DNA from: AG25 sp035518815
GTDB lineage: Bacteria > Gemmatimonadota > Gemmatimonadetes > Gemmatimonadales > GWC2-71-9
Assembly (NCBI GenBank): GCA_035518815.1
Contig: DATIXG010000053.1
Span: 16,654 to 80,653 of the forward strand
Length of the DNA stretch: 64,000 nt
Direction: 5' to 3'
Position numbers and translations under genes: made by a program. How positions within the stretch are numbered: position 1 is the first letter of the stretch; each line of letters begins with the position of its first letter. Of this stretch, positions 43,589 to 52,745 are shown piece by piece. The notes below the pieces were generated by a model, which was given only the letters and a program-made list of their open reading frames with translations, was not told the origin of the DNA and made no database searches.

Positions 43589-44556
43589 TCGAGCTTCCTT
43601 CCAGTGAGAGAGATGAACAGCGTCTCGAGAGAGGGCGGCGACAGGTCGATGTGCGCGACCGCGCGACCCGCCTGCTCGGCAGCCTTTACGAGGCCCGCAA
43701 TCGCCTCGCCGGGACGTTCGGCGTAGGCTCGCAACACCGCACCTTCCGCGTCGGCCCGCAGCACGCCCGGCAGGCCGCGCGCCGTGGTGGCGACGGCAGC
43801 CGCGTCGCCGTCCAGCCGCAGCTCGATCAGGCTGCCCCCCGGGGCTCGAGCCTTGAGCGCAGCCGGGCCATCCAGCGCGAGGAGGCGCCCGTGATCTACG
43901 ATCGCCACCCGCTCGCACAACCGGTCCGCTTCCTCCATATAGTGCGTCGTCATCACGATCGTACGGCCCTCCGCGTGAAGACCGCGCAGGATCTGCCATA
44001 ACTCGAGGCGCGCCTGGGGATCGAGCCCGACCGACGGCTCGTCCAGAAACAGCACTTGGGGATCGTGGACGAGGGCGCGGGCGATCATGAGGCGTTGCTG
44101 CTGGCCCCCGGAGATTTCGTCCACCTTCGCTCCCGCCCGCTCGCCGAGGCCGAGCATGTCGAGCAAACCCCGAGCGCGGGTGGCGGCCGGTTTGCGGGCG
44201 ATTCCGAAGTAGGCAGCGTGAAACAGGAGGTTTTCGAGCACGGTGAGACTGCGGTCCGGGTTGGGCCGCTGCGGCACGACGCCGATCCGCTGCTTCACGG
44301 CAACCGGGGCCTGGGCGACGTCGGCCCCTGCCACCTCCGCTGAACCGGAGGTGGGCCGCACGCGCGTCGTGAGAATCCCGATGGTCGTGGTCTTGCCAGC
44401 CCCGTTCGGACCGAGGAGCCCGAAGAACTCGCCGGCGCGGACTTCGAGGTCGAGCCCCTCGAGCGCGACGATCTCGCCCCTCCCGCCGGCCCCATTCGCG
44501 GCCCCGGGATAGACCTTGCGCAACGCATGTGTGCGGATCGCCGCGGGCCTAGTCAT
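43585..44556 (-). CDS. ABC-2 type exporter ATPase
   Basis: Nucleotide-binding subunit, 323 residues. Walker A GPNGAGKTTT, Q-loop QRPNPD, signature SGGQQQR, Walker B LFLDEP, and switch His in TTHYMEE are all present. A 75-residue C-terminal extension (LIELRLDGDAAA... SLETLFISLTGRKLD) is of the DrrA/NodI kind. Pairs with the overlapping permease. Its start is 35 bases from that of ilvD, which is divergent. Confidence 0.94.
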   Translation of the reverse strand: MTRPAAIRTHALRKVYPGAANGAGGRGEIVALEGLDLEVRAGEFFGLLGPNGAGKTTTIGILTTRVRPTSGSAEVAGADVAQAPVAVKQRIGVVPQRPNPDRSLTVLENLLFHAAYFGIARKPAATRARGLLDMLGLGERAGAKVDEISGGQQQRLMIARALVHDPQVLFLDEPSVGLDPQARLELWQILRGLHAEGRTIVMTTHYMEEADRLCERVAIVDHGRLLALDGPAALKARAPGGSLIELRLDGDAAAVATTARGLPGVLRADAEGAVLRAYAERPGEAIAGLVKAAEQAGRAVAHIDLSPPSLETLFISLTGRKLD

Positions 44557-44578
44557 GTGGATCGAGCCCCTCCCCCCT

Positions 44579-44584
44579 TACTTT
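44579..44584 (+). promoter_or_regulatory. Putative -10 element of ilvD
   Basis: TACTTT predicts a transcript start at 44591, one base before the ilvD ATG, so a leaderless mRNA. The -35 region is not recognisable. Confidence 0.3.
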
Positions 44585-44591
44585 ACACGAC

Positions 44592-46271
44592 ATGTCCGAG
44601 CTACGCAGCCGCACTATCACGCAAGGCGTTCAGCGCTCGCCCAACCGCGCCATGCTGCGCGCGGTGGGGTTCGGTGACCGCGATTTCGACAAGCCCATCA
44701 TCGGGATCGCGAACGCCTACAGCACGACTACCCCCTGCAACATGGGGCTCGACCGACTCGCGCGACGCGCCGAAGCGGCCCTCCGCACCGCGGGAACGAT
44801 GCCGCAAATGTTCGGCACGATCACCGTGAGCGACGGCATCTCCATGGGCACCGAGGGGATGAAGTATTCGCTCGTCTCGCGCGAGGTGATCGCCGACTCG
44901 ATCGAAACGGCCTGCAACGCGCAGGCGATGGATGGCCTGCTCGCCGTAGGCGGATGCGACAAGAACATGCCGGGCGCCATGATGGCGATCGCCCGCATGA
45001 ACATCCCGGCCATCTTTGTCTACGGCGGCACGATCAAGCCCGGCCAGTACGCCGGGCGCGACCTCACGGTCGTCAGCGTGTTCGAGGCCGTGGGAGAGTT
45101 CAGCGCCAAGAAGATCGATGCCTCCGAGCTGCTCGAGGTCGAACGGCACGCCTGCCCCGGGGCGGGCTCGTGCGGCGGCATGTTCACGGCGAACACGATG
45201 TCGTCCCTGTTCGAGGCGATGGGAATGAGCCTGCCGTTCTCCTCGACGATGGCCGCGGAAGACGCCGAGAAGGCCGACAGCGCGGCCCGTTCGGCGGACG
45301 CCCTGGTCGAAGCCATCCGGCGCGATCTCCGCCCCCGGCAGATCCTCACGCGCCAGGCGTTCGAGAACGGCATCACCGTCGCAATGGCAGTCGGCGGGTC
45401 GACCAACGCCGTGCTGCACCTGCTCGCGATCGCGCAGGCCGCGAGCGTACCGCTCTCGCTCGACGACTTCGAGGCCATCCGCCTCCGCGTCCCCGTGCTC
45501 TGCGACTTGAAGCCGTCGGGACGCTTTGTGGCTACCGATCTGCATCGCGCGGGCGGGGTGCCCCAGGTAATGAAGATGCTGCTCGGCCACGGTGTGCTTC
45601 ACGGCGATGCCCTGACGATCACCGGACGAACAATTGCCGACGTCTTGAAGGACATCCCCGGGGAGCCCAGGCGCGATCAGGAGGTCATTCGCCCCTGGGA
45701 CCGTCCCGTCTACCCGCAGGGCCATCTCGCCGTACTGCGTGGCAACCTCGCCACCGAGGGGAGCGTCGCCAAGGTGAGCGGCGTCAAGCAACGGCGCATC
45801 ACGGGACCGGCACGCGTGTTCGATTCGGAGGAAGCATGCCTCGCCGCGATCCTCGAGCGACGGATCAACGCGGGCGACGTGATCGTGATCCGATACGAGG
45901 GGCCGAAGGGCGGCCCCGGGATGCGCGAGATGCTCTCGCCCACCGCGGCGCTCGTCGGCGCCGGGCTCGGGGACTCGGTGGGACTCATCACCGATGGCCG
46001 GTTCTCGGGAGGCACCTACGGCCTCGTGGTGGGCCATGTCGCGCCCGAGGCGGCTGTCGGCGGGGCGATCGCCCTGGTCCAGGAAGGTGACTCCATCACA
46101 ATCGACGCGGAGAAACACACGTTGCAGCTCGACGTGACTGCGAGCGAGCTGGACAAGCGCCGCGCACGCTGGCGTCCCCCCGTCCCGCGCTACACCTCAG
46201 GGGTGCTCAGCAAGTACGCCCGCTTGGTCTCGAGCGCGAGTCTGGGAGCTGTCACCGACCTCACCCCCTGA
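44592..46271 (+). CDS. ilvD: Dihydroxy-acid dehydratase
   Basis: Third step of valine/isoleucine synthesis and supplier of 2-oxoisovalerate to leucine synthesis; 559 residues. It carries an Fe-S cluster with three cysteines, in TPCNMGL, VGGCDKNMPG and GAGSCGGMFTANTM. GRFSGGTYGLVVGHVAPEA near residue 475 is the second family signature. No Shine-Dalgarno sequence. It is the only branched-chain gene on the plus strand here. Its last 11 bases overlap leuB. Confidence 0.97.
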   Translation: MSELRSRTITQGVQRSPNRAMLRAVGFGDRDFDKPIIGIANAYSTTTPCNMGLDRLARRAEAALRTAGTMPQMFGTITVSDGISMGTEGMKYSLVSREVIADSIETACNAQAMDGLLAVGGCDKNMPGAMMAIARMNIPAIFVYGGTIKPGQYAGRDLTVVSVFEAVGEFSAKKIDASELLEVERHACPGAGSCGGMFTANTMSSLFEAMGMSLPFSSTMAAEDAEKADSAARSADALVEAIRRDLRPRQILTRQAFENGITVAMAVGGSTNAVLHLLAIAQAASVPLSLDDFEAIRLRVPVLCDLKPSGRFVATDLHRAGGVPQVMKMLLGHGVLHGDALTITGRTIADVLKDIPGEPRRDQEVIRPWDRPVYPQGHLAVLRGNLATEGSVAKVSGVKQRRITGPARVFDSEEACLAAILERRINAGDVIVIRYEGPKGGPGMREMLSPTAALVGAGLGDSVGLITDGRFSGGTYGLVVGHVAPEAAVGGAIALVQEGDSITIDAEKHTLQLDVTASELDKRRARWRPPVPRYTSGVLSKYARLVSSASLGAVTDLTP

Positions 46272-47379
46272 CCCCCTCTCCGCGATGCGGAGCGGGGGAA
46301 CGGTTGACGGCGGTCGAGAGCCCCACCAGCTCCGCGACCCGCTCTCCCATCTCCCGCGTACCGAGGACCGCTTCCCCCGGGTCCGCGATGTCCCTGGTCC
46401 GAGCCCCTTGGTCGAGCACCGCTCGAATCGCCGCGTCGACCGCATCTGCGGCTTCCGTCTGCTTCAGCCCGTACCGCAGCAGCATTCCCGCCGAGGCGAT
46501 CGCGCCCAGGGGATTCGCGATGCCCTTCCCGGCGATCGTGGGAGCCGACCCGTGGATCGGCTCGAACAGGCCCGGCCCATTGCCCAACGACGCTGACGGC
46601 AAAAGGCCGAGTGAGCCGACCAGGACGGCGGCCTCATCGCTCAGAATGTCACCGAACATGTTCTCGGTCAGCACGACGTCGAGCGTCGCTGGGTCCGAAA
46701 CGAGCCGCATCGCCGCATAGTCGACGTAGAGATGTTCGAGCCGAACGTCCTGGTACTCGCGCCCGACCCTAGTGACAGTATCACGCCATAATTGCGACAC
46801 TTCAAGCACATTCGCCTTGTCTACTGATGTCACTACTCGCCGGCGGCGCCGCGCGGAGTCGAACGCTACCCGCGCCACGCGCTCGATTTCCGAGACCGTA
46901 TACCGGAGGGTGTTCACGGCCTCGAGCGCTGTCTTCCCGCGGGGTTCACCGTAGTAGAGACCCCCGGTCAGCTCGCGTACGATCAGGAGGTCGACACCCG
47001 CCAGGCGCTCGGGCCGGAGCGGTGAATGCCCCGCGAGGGCCGGATGAATGGCGACCGGCCGGAGATTGGCGTACACGCCGAGCAACGCGCGGAGAGCGAG
47101 CAATCCCGTCTCGGGCTTGAGCTCCCTCGGCGCCGAATCGAGCGACGGATCGCCGACGGCGCCGAGCAGTACGGCGTCCGCTGCCGCCACGGCTCGGCGA
47201 GTCTCCTCAGGGAGCGGGCTCCCCGCTGCGGCAACGGCACAGGCCCCGACGAGGTATTGGGGCATGGCCAATCGCAGCCCGAAGCGGTCCGCGGCGGCGA
47301 GCAGCACGCGCTCCGCCTCGGCGGTGACCTCGGGACCGATCCCGTCGCCGCCCAGGACTGCGATGGTGTACTGGGTCAC
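46261..47379 (-). CDS. leuB: 3-Isopropylmalate dehydrogenase
   Basis: Oxidative decarboxylation of 3-isopropylmalate with NAD+, 372 residues. GGDGIGPEVTAEA begins the fold, LLGAVGDP and RELTGGLYYGEPRGK line the substrate site, VDKANVLEVSQLWR and the metal-binding segment VLTENMFGDILSDEAA follow, then GLFEPIHGSAPTIAGKGIANPLG. The GTG start at 47379 overlaps leuD by 4 nt (GTGA). Last gene of the operon. Its 3' end overlaps ilvD. Confidence 0.96.
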   Translation of the reverse strand: MTQYTIAVLGGDGIGPEVTAEAERVLLAAADRFGLRLAMPQYLVGACAVAAAGSPLPEETRRAVAAADAVLLGAVGDPSLDSAPRELKPETGLLALRALLGVYANLRPVAIHPALAGHSPLRPERLAGVDLLIVRELTGGLYYGEPRGKTALEAVNTLRYTVSEIERVARVAFDSARRRRRVVTSVDKANVLEVSQLWRDTVTRVGREYQDVRLEHLYVDYAAMRLVSDPATLDVVLTENMFGDILSDEAAVLVGSLGLLPSASLGNGPGLFEPIHGSAPTIAGKGIANPLGAIASAGMLLRYGLKQTEAADAVDAAIRAVLDQGARTRDIADPGEAVLGTREMGERVAELVGLSTAVNRSPAPHRGEGVRG

Positions 47380-47987
47380 GGCGCCGCAGCGGCCCGCGTG
47401 GCGCGGCGCTGCTCGAACGCGGCGATGCGCGGCTCCTCGAGGAGCGTGCGTCCGATCTCGTCCAGCCCGCGGAGCAGCATCTCCCGGCGGTAGGGTTCGA
47501 GCCCGAAGCTCGCGCCGAAGCCCTGGCCGTCCTCGACGCGCTGCCGCTCCAGATCGACCGTGAGACGGTAGTCGCCGCCACCGGCCTGCGTGCGGCGCAC
47601 CAGCTCGTCGATCTCCTCGGCCTCGAGCCGCACTGGCAGGAGCCCGTTCTGGCAGCAGTTCGCGAAGAAGATGTCGGCGAACGACGGGGCGAGGATCGCC
47701 CGGAATCCGGCGTCGGCGAGCGCCCACGCCGCGTGCTCGCGCGAGGAGCCGCACCCGAAGTTCGCGCCGGCAACCAGCAGGCTCGCGCCTGCCGCCTCCG
47801 GGCGGTTGAGCTCGAACTCCGGATCGGGCGTGCCGTCGGCGCGGTAGCGCCAGTCGTAGAACAGCGCCGGGCCGAGCCCGGTACGTTCGATCCCTTTCAG
47901 AAACTGCTTCGGAATGATCTGATCGGTATCGACGTTGGCGCGCGGGACCGCCGCAACCTTGCCGGTGTGGCGGACGAAAGGCTCCAT
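47376..47987 (-). CDS. leuD: 3-Isopropylmalate dehydratase small subunit
   Basis: Swivelling subunit of the isomerase that turns 2-isopropylmalate into the 3-isomer; 203 residues. Motifs are RANVDTDQIIPKQFLK, NFGCGSSREHAAWAL and PSFADIFFANCCQNGLLPV. The ATG at 47987 shares its A with the TGA of leuC. Acts as a complex with LeuC. Confidence 0.96.
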   Translation of the reverse strand: MEPFVRHTGKVAAVPRANVDTDQIIPKQFLKGIERTGLGPALFYDWRYRADGTPDPEFELNRPEAAGASLLVAGANFGCGSSREHAAWALADAGFRAILAPSFADIFFANCCQNGLLPVRLEAEEIDELVRRTQAGGGDYRLTVDLERQRVEDGQGFGASFGLEPYRREMLLRGLDEIGRTLLEEPRIAAFEQRRATRAAAAP

Positions 47988-49408
47988 CAGGACGCCCACT
48001 CCCGCACGTCGACCAGGCGGCCCGCGATCGCCGCGGCCGCGGCCATGGCCGGGCTCATGAGGTGCGTGCGCCCGCCGCGACCCTGCCGGCCCTCGAAGTT
48101 GCGGTTCGAGGTCGATGCGCACCGCTCACCGCTTTGCAGAACGTCCGGGTTCATGCCGAGGCACATCGAGCACCCCGCGTTACGCCACTCGAACCCCGCC
48201 TCGCGGAAGATCCGGTCGAGCCCCTCCCGCTCGGCCTCGGCCCTGACCCGCATCGACCCCGGCACGACCATCGCCCGCACGGACGACGCGACACGCTTGC
48301 CGCGCACAATCTGGGCGGCGGCCCGCAGGTCCTCGATCCGGCCGTTGGTGCAGGACCCGAGGAAGACGCGGTCGATGCGCAGTCCCGCCATGGGCGTGCC
48401 CGGAGCGAGATCCATGTAGCTGAGCGCGCGGGCGGCGGCGGTCCGGTCCGCTTCGCTCTCGAAGTCCTCAAGCCGCGGGACCCGGGCCGTGATGGCGGTG
48501 ACCATCCCGGGGCTCGTGCCCCAGGTGACCTGGGGCGCGAGCGACGCAGCGTCGATCGTCACCCGCATGTCGTAGCGAGCGCCGGGGTCCGAGCCGAGGC
48601 CGCGCCACGCCTCGACCGCAGCGTTCCAGGCGGCTCCCGCCGGGGCGCGCGGCCGCCCGGCGAGGTAGGCGAAGGTCGTCTCGTCTGGCCCGATCATACC
48701 GGCCCGCGCGCCCGCCTCGATGGACATGTTGCACACGGTCATCCGCTGCTCCATGGTCAGCCCGCGGATGGACTCACCCGTGTACTCGATGACGTGACCG
48801 GTCGCCCCCGCAGTGCCGATCTGGCCGATGAAGCCGAGCACCAGGTCCTTGGCAGTGACACCGGGCGCGAGCCGTCCCATGAAGCGGGCCTCGAGCGTCT
48901 TAGGCTTGGACATCACGAGACATTGCGTGGCCAGCACATGCTCGACTTCGCTCGTGCCGATCCCGAACGCCAGCGCGCCAAACGCGCCGTGGGTTGAGGT
49001 GTGCGAGTCGCCGCACACGATGATCATGCCCGGCTGGGTGAGCCCGAGCTCGGGGCCGATCACGTGCACGATTCCCTGGCCTGGCGAGTGCAGGTCGAAC
49101 AGCTCAATCCCCGCCGCGCGGGCATTCGCACCCAGCGTGTCGAGCTGGCGGGCGGAGATCGGGTCGGCGACCGGGAGCGAGCGGTCGTCGGTGGGCACGT
49201 TGTGATCGACGGTGGCGACGGTCAGCTCGGGCCGCCGGACGCGGCGGCCCGCCGCCCTGAGACCCGCAAATGCTTGTGGTGACGTAACTTCGTGGACCAG
49301 GTGCAGATCCACGTAGAGCAGGGCCGGCCCGCCCTCGGCGAGCGGATGCACGACGTGGGCGTCCCAGACCTTCTGAAACAGCGTCCGCGGGGTGCTCCGG
49401 GCGATCAT
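47987..49408 (-). CDS. leuC: 3-Isopropylmalate dehydratase large subunit
   Basis: Aconitase-like Fe-S subunit, 473 residues. It shows VATVDHNVPT, IVCGDSHTSTHGAFGALAFGIGTSEVEHVLATQ (cluster Cys), FLGSCTNGRIEDLRAAA and NAGCSMCLGMNPD (the two other cluster Cys), then STSNRNFEGRQGRGGRTHLMSP. The start ATG overlaps the ilvC stop (ATGA) and the stop overlaps leuD. Confidence 0.97.
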   Translation of the reverse strand: MIARSTPRTLFQKVWDAHVVHPLAEGGPALLYVDLHLVHEVTSPQAFAGLRAAGRRVRRPELTVATVDHNVPTDDRSLPVADPISARQLDTLGANARAAGIELFDLHSPGQGIVHVIGPELGLTQPGMIIVCGDSHTSTHGAFGALAFGIGTSEVEHVLATQCLVMSKPKTLEARFMGRLAPGVTAKDLVLGFIGQIGTAGATGHVIEYTGESIRGLTMEQRMTVCNMSIEAGARAGMIGPDETTFAYLAGRPRAPAGAAWNAAVEAWRGLGSDPGARYDMRVTIDAASLAPQVTWGTSPGMVTAITARVPRLEDFESEADRTAAARALSYMDLAPGTPMAGLRIDRVFLGSCTNGRIEDLRAAAQIVRGKRVASSVRAMVVPGSMRVRAEAEREGLDRIFREAGFEWRNAGCSMCLGMNPDVLQSGERCASTSNRNFEGRQGRGGRTHLMSPAMAAAAAIAGRLVDVREWAS

Positions 49409-50466
49409 CGCCCCGCAGCCACCGTTTCCGGGGCCGGCCGCTGACCCGCGGCGCGCGCCTTCCCCTCCTCTGACCAGGGCATCATGGCGCGCAGCTTCGC
49501 ACCCACGCGCTCGATGAGGTGGTCGTTCTCGCTGCGGCGCAGCGCCTTGAAGCGCTCCCCGCCGCTTCGCGACTCGCGAATCCATTCGCGGGCGAAGCTC
49601 CCGCTCTGAATCTCGGAGAGTATCTGCACCATCTCCTCGCGCACCTCGTCGGTGATGATGCGGGGCCCGCGGGTGTAATCGCCGTACTCCGCCGTGTCGC
49701 TGATCGAATAGCGCATGAACTTCATCCCGCCGCGGTACATCAAATCCACGATGAGCTTGAGCTCGTGCATGCACTCGAAGTAGGCCAGCTCCGGCGCATA
49801 GCCCGCGTCCACCAAGGTCTCGAACCCGGACTTGATGAGCGCGGTCACGCCGCCGCACAACACGCACTGCTCGCCAAACAGGTCTGTCTCGGTCTCCTCG
49901 CGGAACGTCGTCTGCAGCACGCCCGCCCGGGTGCAGCCGATGCCCTGGGCGTACGCGAGGGCGTTCGCGAGCGCGTGGCCGCTCGCGTCCTGATGCACCG
50001 CGACGAGCGCGGGCACGCCGCGGCCGGCCTGGAACTCGCTCCGCACCAGGTGACCAGGCGACTTGGGCGCAATCATCGAGACGTCGACGCTCGCCGGCGG
50101 CACGATTTCCTTGAAGTGGATGTTGAACCCGTGGGCGAACATCAGCGTCTTGCCCGCCTTGAGCGCTGGCGCGATCGCTGACTCGTAGACCGCCCGGCCA
50201 TCCTGGTCGGGTACCAGCATCATGATCACGTCGGCGGCCGCGGCGGCGTCGGCCATGGGCCGCACGTCCAACCCCTCGGCAACCGCCCGCTCCCACGAAG
50301 CGCCCTTGGGACGCAGGCCCACGACGACCTTCGCGCCGGAGTCGCGCAGGTTGAGCGCGTGGGCGTGGCCCTGGCTGCCGTATCCGATGATGGCGATCGT
50401 CTTCCCTTCCAAGCGACGGCGATCCGCGTCGGAATCGTAGAAAGCGCGTACATCATTGGAAGTCAT
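49405..50466 (-). CDS. ilvC: Ketol-acid reductoisomerase, class I
   Basis: Second step of valine/isoleucine synthesis, with NADPH and Mg2+; 353 residues, somewhat longer than most class I enzymes because of a C-terminal tail. NADPH site IIGYGSQGHAHALNLRDSG, then VMMLVPDQ-like IMMLVPDQD, FAHGFNIHF, the metal ligands around DLFGEQCVLCGG, and the C-terminal knot EWIRE. The start at 50466 has GGAGG upstream and overlaps the ilvN stop. The tail (EEGKARAAGQRPAPETVAAGR) is unusual. Confidence 0.96.
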   Translation of the reverse strand: MTSNDVRAFYDSDADRRRLEGKTIAIIGYGSQGHAHALNLRDSGAKVVVGLRPKGASWERAVAEGLDVRPMADAAAAADVIMMLVPDQDGRAVYESAIAPALKAGKTLMFAHGFNIHFKEIVPPASVDVSMIAPKSPGHLVRSEFQAGRGVPALVAVHQDASGHALANALAYAQGIGCTRAGVLQTTFREETETDLFGEQCVLCGGVTALIKSGFETLVDAGYAPELAYFECMHELKLIVDLMYRGGMKFMRYSISDTAEYGDYTRGPRIITDEVREEMVQILSEIQSGSFAREWIRESRSGGERFKALRRSENDHLIERVGAKLRAMMPWSEEGKARAAGQRPAPETVAAGR

Positions 50467-51008
50467 AGAGTTACCTCCGATGAGTGGGGGGCAGAAAGAG
50501 TGGTGGAGGGGGGAGGCGAGCCGGCGCCGTCGAGACCCTGGAGGGCGACGGCGCCGCTGCGCGCGACCTCGAGGATGCCGAATCGGTCGAGCGCCTGGAG
50601 GCACGCGTCGGTGCGGGCCGATTCGCCCGCGATTTCGACGATGCACGTACCGTCACGCTCAGCCACGAGCGTCGCACCGGCCGCGGACAGCGCGGCCAGG
50701 AGATCCGCGCGCGCCGCCGGGAGCGCCCGCAGCTTGATCAGCGCCACTTCGCGCACGACGGCGTCGTCCGCCCTGTAGAGGGCGGCAGCCCGCACGCCGA
50801 ACGTTTTTTCCAGTTGTCGCACGAGTCGATCCGCGGCTGCGTCGTCCGCTTCGGTGAAAAAGGTGAGCCGAGAAACACCCGTCATGTGGCTCGGGCCGAC
50901 GGCGATGCCGGTTATCGGCAGATTGCGCCGCCGCACGACACCTACTACCCGATTGAACGTGACCAGATCGTCATCCAGCAGCACTGCCACCGCGTGCGAC
51001 GCGCCCAT
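50463..51008 (-). CDS. ilvN: Acetolactate synthase regulatory subunit
   Basis: 181-residue small subunit that gives valine feedback control to IlvB. The N-terminal ACT domain (about 5-75) runs AVLLDDDLVTFNRVVGVVRRRNLPITGIAVG, and the C-terminal domain has VAERDGTCIVEIAGESARTDACLQAL. It starts 6 nt after ilvB ends, the only non-overlapping junction in the operon, and its stop overlaps the ilvC start. Confidence 0.93.
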   Translation of the reverse strand: MGASHAVAVLLDDDLVTFNRVVGVVRRRNLPITGIAVGPSHMTGVSRLTFFTEADDAAADRLVRQLEKTFGVRAAALYRADDAVVREVALIKLRALPAARADLLAALSAAGATLVAERDGTCIVEIAGESARTDACLQALDRFGILEVARSGAVALQGLDGAGSPPPSTTLSAPHSSEVTL

Positions 51009-51014
51009 CCCGCG

Positions 51015-52745
51015 TTACACCGCTGGTGCGCCGGCGGGAGCCGCCTCGATCGGCTCCGACAGGGAGCCGCCGGGCGGAATCATCGGGAACACGTTCGCTT
51101 CCTGGGCGATGACGAACTCCACCAACGCCGGTCCGCGATGCACGCTCGCCGCCCGCACGACGTCGTCGAGCTGCGTGCGCTGCTCCACACGCCAGCCGGG
51201 AATCCCATAGGCGTCGGCCAGCTTCACGTAATCCGGGCTCCAGATAGGCGTGCAGGAGTAGCGCTTCTCGTGGAAGAACTGCTGCCACTGCCGCACCATG
51301 CCGAGGTACCCGTTGTTGAAGATCGCCATCTTCACCGACAGCCCTTCCTGCACCATGGTCGCCATTTCAGCCATGTTCATCTGGAAGCCGCCGTCGCCCG
51401 AGATGGCCCAGACCGTCTCGCTGGGCCGCGCGAGATGCACGCCCATCGCCGCCGGCACCGCAAAGCCCATCGTGCCGAGCCCGCCGGACGTGATGTGGGT
51501 GTTCGCGCGCTCGTACGGATAGTGCTTCGCGACCCACATCTGGTGCTGACCGACGTCAGTCACGATAGTGCACCGCCCGCCCGTGATTTCGTGGATGGAC
51601 GCGAGGATGGCCTCGGGAGACAGATCGCCCGAGAACGACTCCGCACGCGGGCGCACGAAGCCGCGAATCTCCGCCATCCAGTCGTCGCAGTTGCGCGCGC
51701 GGACCTGGTCTGTGAGCAGGCTCGCCACCGTGCGGGCGTCGCCCACGATCCCGACCGCGGTCTTGACGTTCTTGCCGATCTCAGCCCGGTCGAGCTCGAC
51801 GTGGACGATCTTGGCGCGCGGCGCAAACGCCGCCGTGTTGCCGGTGACGCGATCGTCGAACCTGAGCCCGATGCCAACGATCAAATCGGCGTGCTGGATG
51901 GCGCGGTTGACGTGCACCTCGCCGTGCATCCCGGGCATGCCGAGGTGCAGCGGATGCGATTCAGGGAACGCGCTGATGCCGAGCAGCGTCGTGATCACAG
52001 GGATGCCGGTCTTCTCGGCGAGCGCTCGCACCTCGTCGTACGCGTTGCCCAGGATCACGCCGTGCCCGATCATGAGCAGCGGACGGGAGGCTTCCCCGAT
52101 TAAACGGGCGGCTTCGCGGACACTCTCCTCGAGCGACGCCGACGTTGGAGCCCCGCCATTGCCCGACTGACCCCGGGCGGCTAGCCCCGGGGCGCCGCCC
52201 CGGGGTCCCGGCTCATAGGCTAACTTCTGGTTCTGCACGTCTTTAGGGACGTCCAGCACGACCGGCCCAGGGCGGCCCTCTGTGGCGATCGCGATCGCTT
52301 CGCGCACGCTTGCCGCGAGCTGCGTGATGTCGGGGACCAGCCGGCTGTATTTCGTGATCGGGAGCGTGAGCCCGATGACGTCAGTTTCCTGGAACGCGTC
52401 GCGTCCGATCATCGGGCGCGACACCTGCCCCGTGATGGCGAGGACGGGCGACGAATCCATGTGGGCGGTGGCGAGGCCGGTGACGAGGTTCGTCGCCCCG
52501 GGCCCAGACGTCGCAACGCAGACGCCCACGCGGCCCGTCGCGCGCGCGTAGCCGTCCGCGGCGTGCGCCGCGGCTTGTTCGTGGCGCACCAGGATGTGGC
52601 GCAGCCCCGGGAATTCGGGGAGGGCGTGGTAGAACGGCATGATCGCACCGCCCGGGTAGCCGAAGATCGTATCGATCCCGGCTGCTGCCAGCTCCCGGCA
52701 GAGGATCTGCGCGCCCGTGAGCATCTCGCCCATGACCTGCTTCAC
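51015..52745 (-). CDS. ilvB: Acetolactate synthase catalytic subunit
   Basis: Thiamine-diphosphate enzyme joining two pyruvates, or pyruvate and 2-oxobutyrate; 576 residues. FGYPGGAIMPFYHAL, the catalytic Glu in HEQAAAHAADGYARA, the central FAD domain and the TPP-binding GDGGFQMNMAEMATMVQEGL are present. The linker near residues 180-200 is encoded by a GC-rich inverted repeat and looks like an insertion (PGPRGGAPGLAARGQ). The start is GTG at 52745, overlapping the leuA stop (GTGA). An alternative start is the ATG four codons later. Confidence 0.96.
   Translation of the reverse strand: MKQVMGEMLTGAQILCRELAAAGIDTIFGYPGGAIMPFYHALPEFPGLRHILVRHEQAAAHAADGYARATGRVGVCVATSGPGATNLVTGLATAHMDSSPVLAITGQVSRPMIGRDAFQETDVIGLTLPITKYSRLVPDITQLAASVREAIAIATEGRPGPVVLDVPKDVQNQKLAYEPGPRGGAPGLAARGQSGNGGAPTSASLEESVREAARLIGEASRPLLMIGHGVILGNAYDEVRALAEKTGIPVITTLLGISAFPESHPLHLGMPGMHGEVHVNRAIQHADLIVGIGLRFDDRVTGNTAAFAPRAKIVHVELDRAEIGKNVKTAVGIVGDARTVASLLTDQVRARNCDDWMAEIRGFVRPRAESFSGDLSPEAILASIHEITGGRCTIVTDVGQHQMWVAKHYPYERANTHITSGGLGTMGFAVPAAMGVHLARPSETVWAISGDGGFQMNMAEMATMVQEGLSVKMAIFNNGYLGMVRQWQQFFHEKRYSCTPIWSPDYVKLADAYGIPGWRVEQRTQLDDVVRAASVHRGPALVEFVIAQEANVFPMIPPGGSLSEPIEAAPAGAPAV
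52169..52207. repeat. GC-rich inverted repeat inside ilvB
   Basis: Arms 52169-52181 and 52194-52207 pair with a single bulge; the loop itself contains CCCCGGGGC. It encodes the Pro/Gly/Arg-rich interdomain linker of IlvB, so it may be an in-frame palindromic insertion. Confidence 0.6.

Noticed and set aside
43589..43999. Extended start for the ABC permease
   Set aside because: The added residues overlap the ATPase gene in another frame; the TTG at 43588 is coupled to the ATPase stop and gives a normal ABC2 protein.
47380..47754. Extended start for leuB
   Set aside because: The added part lies over leuD in another frame; the GTG at 47379 matches the family N-terminus.
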